Made by a program: the position numbers and the translations under genes. From SZUA-287 sp036397975 (lineage in GTDB: Bacteria; Bacteroidota; Ignavibacteria; UBA10030; UBA6906), in assembly GCA_036397975.1 (NCBI GenBank), contig DASWHW010000024.1, positions 1-17,864 of the forward strand: a DNA stretch of 17,864 nt. Reading direction: 5' to 3'. Of the stretch, positions 15,798-17,864 are shown in pieces. Below the pieces are notes generated by a model. The model saw nothing but the letters and a program-made list of their open reading frames with translations. It did not search any database and had not been told where the DNA came from. Within the stretch, counting starts at the first letter, position 1, and the number at the start of each line of letters is the position of its first letter.

Positions 15798-17864
15798 ATG
15801 CGTTTCATTACATGTTGTCCGATAATGTTCGCTACTGCGATGACTGTCAACGCACAACAACCCCTGCTCGACCGAGGAACAGAAGAAGCAGTGATTGAGA
15901 ACGGCGTGATAAGGCTATCTCTCGTGAAGGATGGGCAAGGTTACAGAGAATCATTCTACGCAAAAGGCGTTGATGGCTGGCTGCTTGTGCTGACAAATGG
16001 CAGTACGAGCCGTCCCGATCCCACATTGAAAGCAACGGGAACGGAAACTTCGATAACAACTATCGAAAAGATTGAACAACGCGATGAGAGGTCGAGTATC
16101 TTGCTGAAGTCACAATCCGGATTGCATAATTGGACGAAGACAATAACGATGAAAAAAGGCCAGCCCTTTGTCCATATCACGCTCCTCGATTCAATTCGGG
16201 GAATCTCACGCGTCGAATACTTTCTTTCAACATATTCCTTTGTGCCGGATGGTAAGAAGTACTCGGAATACAAGCCTCTTGATTTCGTCTTCACTCCGCA
16301 ACTCCGTCCAGAGCCGGATGAAGTGATCGCCGACCACACGTTTCGCTCCCCTGCGCTGATGATGCAGGAAGGGAAAATCTTTGCCTCCCTCCTCCCCGAC
16401 GTTCGTTCCATCGATGGACGGAACCGCATCATGAAATCTGCTGCCGACATGCAAGTGGAAACAGACTCCACACCGTTCGTCTCATTCGGGTTGATGAACT
16501 GGATTCGAAAGAAAGGCCACGTGTATTATGCACATACTGATTCTCTTGCCGTCAACGTGAGCGATACATCACTGTCATTCAGTTACTATCTCTACATGTC
16601 TGCCACTTCTTTGCCGCACCATGGATTTCAAGATGTCGTGAGATTTGAATGGGACCATTTTGGACACAAAAACTTTTTGAAATCCGTTGGGCCTCAGTCA
16701 CAGCCGTTCTCTTCCTACATCCACAGAGCCTGGTACGAGTATCTGCCGCAGATCTCTCTTTCAACAACGTATCAGGAAAAACCAGTCACCTTGCTGCGTC
16801 AAGCACGGCTTGCGTGGAGTAACGCACTTCCAAAATCTGCTGACGATGATTCATGGTTCAGCGTCTGGTTCAACTCGCTTCGCACGGCGTATGGAATGTA
16901 CTTGTACGGACAGGAAGTCAAAGATGCCGATTTACTTCACCAAGCAACGGGAGTACTCAATCTCGCACTGCTTGCACCGCAGAACAACGGCATCGCTCCA
17001 TCAATATTCTATGTCGATAGCAGTGGTGGCCATTGGGTCGCGGACCACGCCTGGGGTGGAATTGACAGCGGCAAGTATCTTCCGATGTTCCACAATGCGT
17101 GGACGAACTATTGGCTGCTGCAATGGTCGGACGTTCTTCCTTCGCGGAAAGAGGAAATACTCCAATACACAACCCGCTACGCAGAGTTTCTTCTTGCAAA
17201 CCAGGAGCCGAGCGGTGTCATTCCCTCCTGGTTTGATCCGATAGCGCTTGTGCCTGCAGAGACATTCCTTGAAGAGAATGCGGAAACTGCCGGCGCAGCG
17301 CTTTTCCTCGCTGAGTTATATTCTCGAACGGAGAAGCAGCGCTACCTCCTCGCGGCAGAGAAAGCCATGGACTACATCGTCAGGTCCATCCTGCCCGAGA
17401 ACAAGTGGTTTGACTTTGAAACGTTTTTCTCCTGTTCCCGGAAACCCGTCGGTTTTTTTGATTCATACACGCAGCAGCATCCTCAAAATACGCTGTCGAT
17501 GTTCATGGCGGCGGAAGCATGCTACACACTCTTTCGTCTGACGAATGAGTCGCGCTACAAACAAACCGGTACCGCCATCATGGATTATCTTTGTCTCTAT
17601 CAGCAAGTGTGGAGCCCGCAATGGCTCTCGAGAGAATTATTCGGCGGCTTTGGTGTGCAGAATACTGACGGCGAATGGAGTGACTCTCGTCAGGGATACT
17701 TTGCGGTAACACTGATGCACTACTACGAGCTCACCAAACAGCGCGAATATTTTGAGCGCAGCGTTGCCTCCTTACGGGCAATGTTCTCTTTGTTTGAATC
17801 AGATGATTCACCGAGAACAGCGGAGAACTATGCGCATGGTGCATACGATCAACTTGCGGGAGTG
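15798..17864 (+). CDS. Secreted protein of unknown function with probable alpha/alpha-toroid domain (3'-partial)
   Basis: An uninterrupted frame of 689 codons runs from an ATG at 15798, six bases after the amidohydrolase stop, to the right edge without a stop. I do not recognise the family. The N-terminus looks like a Sec signal peptide (Arg2, a hydrophobic core at about 4-17, VNA then QQ, cleavage near residue 19). Residues about 25-290 look beta-rich. Residues about 330-689 show repeated helix pairs with Trp, Tyr and His-rich loops (HNAWTNYWLLQW 432-443, NAETAGAALFLAELY 494-508, QNTLSMFMAAEACYTLFR 563-580), as in six-hairpin glycoside hydrolases, lyases and epimerases. It may act with the exported heparinase-like protein on an extracellular glycan. 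Shorter frames overlapping it, such as 16687-17244, are shadows. Confidence 0.82.
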   Translation, partial: MRFITCCPIMFATAMTVNAQQPLLDRGTEEAVIENGVIRLSLVKDGQGYRESFYAKGVDGWLLVLTNGSTSRPDPTLKATGTETSITTIEKIEQRDERSSILLKSQSGLHNWTKTITMKKGQPFVHITLLDSIRGISRVEYFLSTYSFVPDGKKYSEYKPLDFVFTPQLRPEPDEVIADHTFRSPALMMQEGKIFASLLPDVRSIDGRNRIMKSAADMQVETDSTPFVSFGLMNWIRKKGHVYYAHTDSLAVNVSDTSLSFSYYLYMSATSLPHHGFQDVVRFEWDHFGHKNFLKSVGPQSQPFSSYIHRAWYEYLPQISLSTTYQEKPVTLLRQARLAWSNALPKSADDDSWFSVWFNSLRTAYGMYLYGQEVKDADLLHQATGVLNLALLAPQNNGIAPSIFYVDSSGGHWVADHAWGGIDSGKYLPMFHNAWTNYWLLQWSDVLPSRKEEILQYTTRYAEFLLANQEPSGVIPSWFDPIALVPAETFLEENAETAGAALFLAELYSRTEKQRYLLAAEKAMDYIVRSILPENKWFDFETFFSCSRKPVGFFDSYTQQHPQNTLSMFMAAEACYTLFRLTNESRYKQTGTAIMDYLCLYQQVWSPQWLSRELFGGFGVQNTDGEWSDSRQGYFAVTLMHYYELTKQREYFERSVASLRAMFSLFESDDSPRTAENYAHGAYDQLAGV

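Noticed and set aside
16687..17541. Two + strand ORFs (16687-17244 and 17248-17541) in another frame.
   Set aside because: They lie inside the uninterrupted 15798-17864 frame, which has a signal peptide and plausible protein composition; they are shadows.
1..17864. CRISPR array, tRNA/rRNA genes, insertion sequences, prophage or defence genes.
   Set aside because: I saw no direct repeat arrays, RNA gene signatures, transposase motifs or terminal inverted repeats; the window is filled by metabolic genes on one strand.

Overview
The window is 17.9 kb of tightly packed DNA of roughly 50% G+C. All twelve supported genes lie on the + strand and together fill almost the whole window. The only intergenic gap longer than 40 bases is 7010-7122. 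There are no RNA genes, insertion sequences, CRISPR arrays or clear terminators. Most starts have weak or no Shine-Dalgarno sequences. That, the style of the proteins and the catabolic content suggest a free-living, polysaccharide-degrading bacterium (Bacteroidota, Ignavibacteria or a similar lineage), but the organism cannot be identified from this window.

Region A (1-7009) looks like an L-rhamnose degradation operon. In order it encodes a D-2-hydroxyacid dehydrogenase (cut at its 5' end and carrying an apparent frameshift near 77-80), a fused rhamnulose-1-phosphate aldolase/lactaldehyde dehydrogenase (RhaEW type), an FGGY sugar kinase, a Pseudomonas stutzeri-type L-rhamnose isomerase, and a LarA-family nickel-dependent 2-hydroxyacid racemase. 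Read as a pathway: rhamnose is isomerised, phosphorylated and split to DHAP and L-lactaldehyde; the aldehyde is oxidised to L-lactate. The last two enzymes could racemise this to D-lactate and interconvert D-lactate with pyruvate. That final branch is inference.

Region B (7010-7122) is the one real intergenic gap. It holds a 25-bp imperfect palindrome just upstream of an IclR-family regulator gene (7123-7908) and is the best candidate for an operator/promoter.

Region C (7123-17864) begins with that regulator. It continues with a TIM-barrel sugar isomerase/epimerase, a DUF4432 aldose-epimerase-like protein, a Gfo/Idh/MocA oxidoreductase, a Tat-exported heparinase II/III-like protein, a class III (GSA-aminomutase-like) aminotransferase, a tandem amidohydrolase whose N-terminal half has lost its metal ligands, and a secreted protein with a probable alpha/alpha-toroid that runs off the right edge. 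The set looks like a module that cleaves an acidic or modified polysaccharide outside the cytoplasm and processes an unusual sugar inside. The substrate is unknown. Next to a rhamnose operon, a rhamnose- and uronate-containing glycan is a reasonable hypothesis. No transporter or nickel-cofactor assembly genes are in the window.
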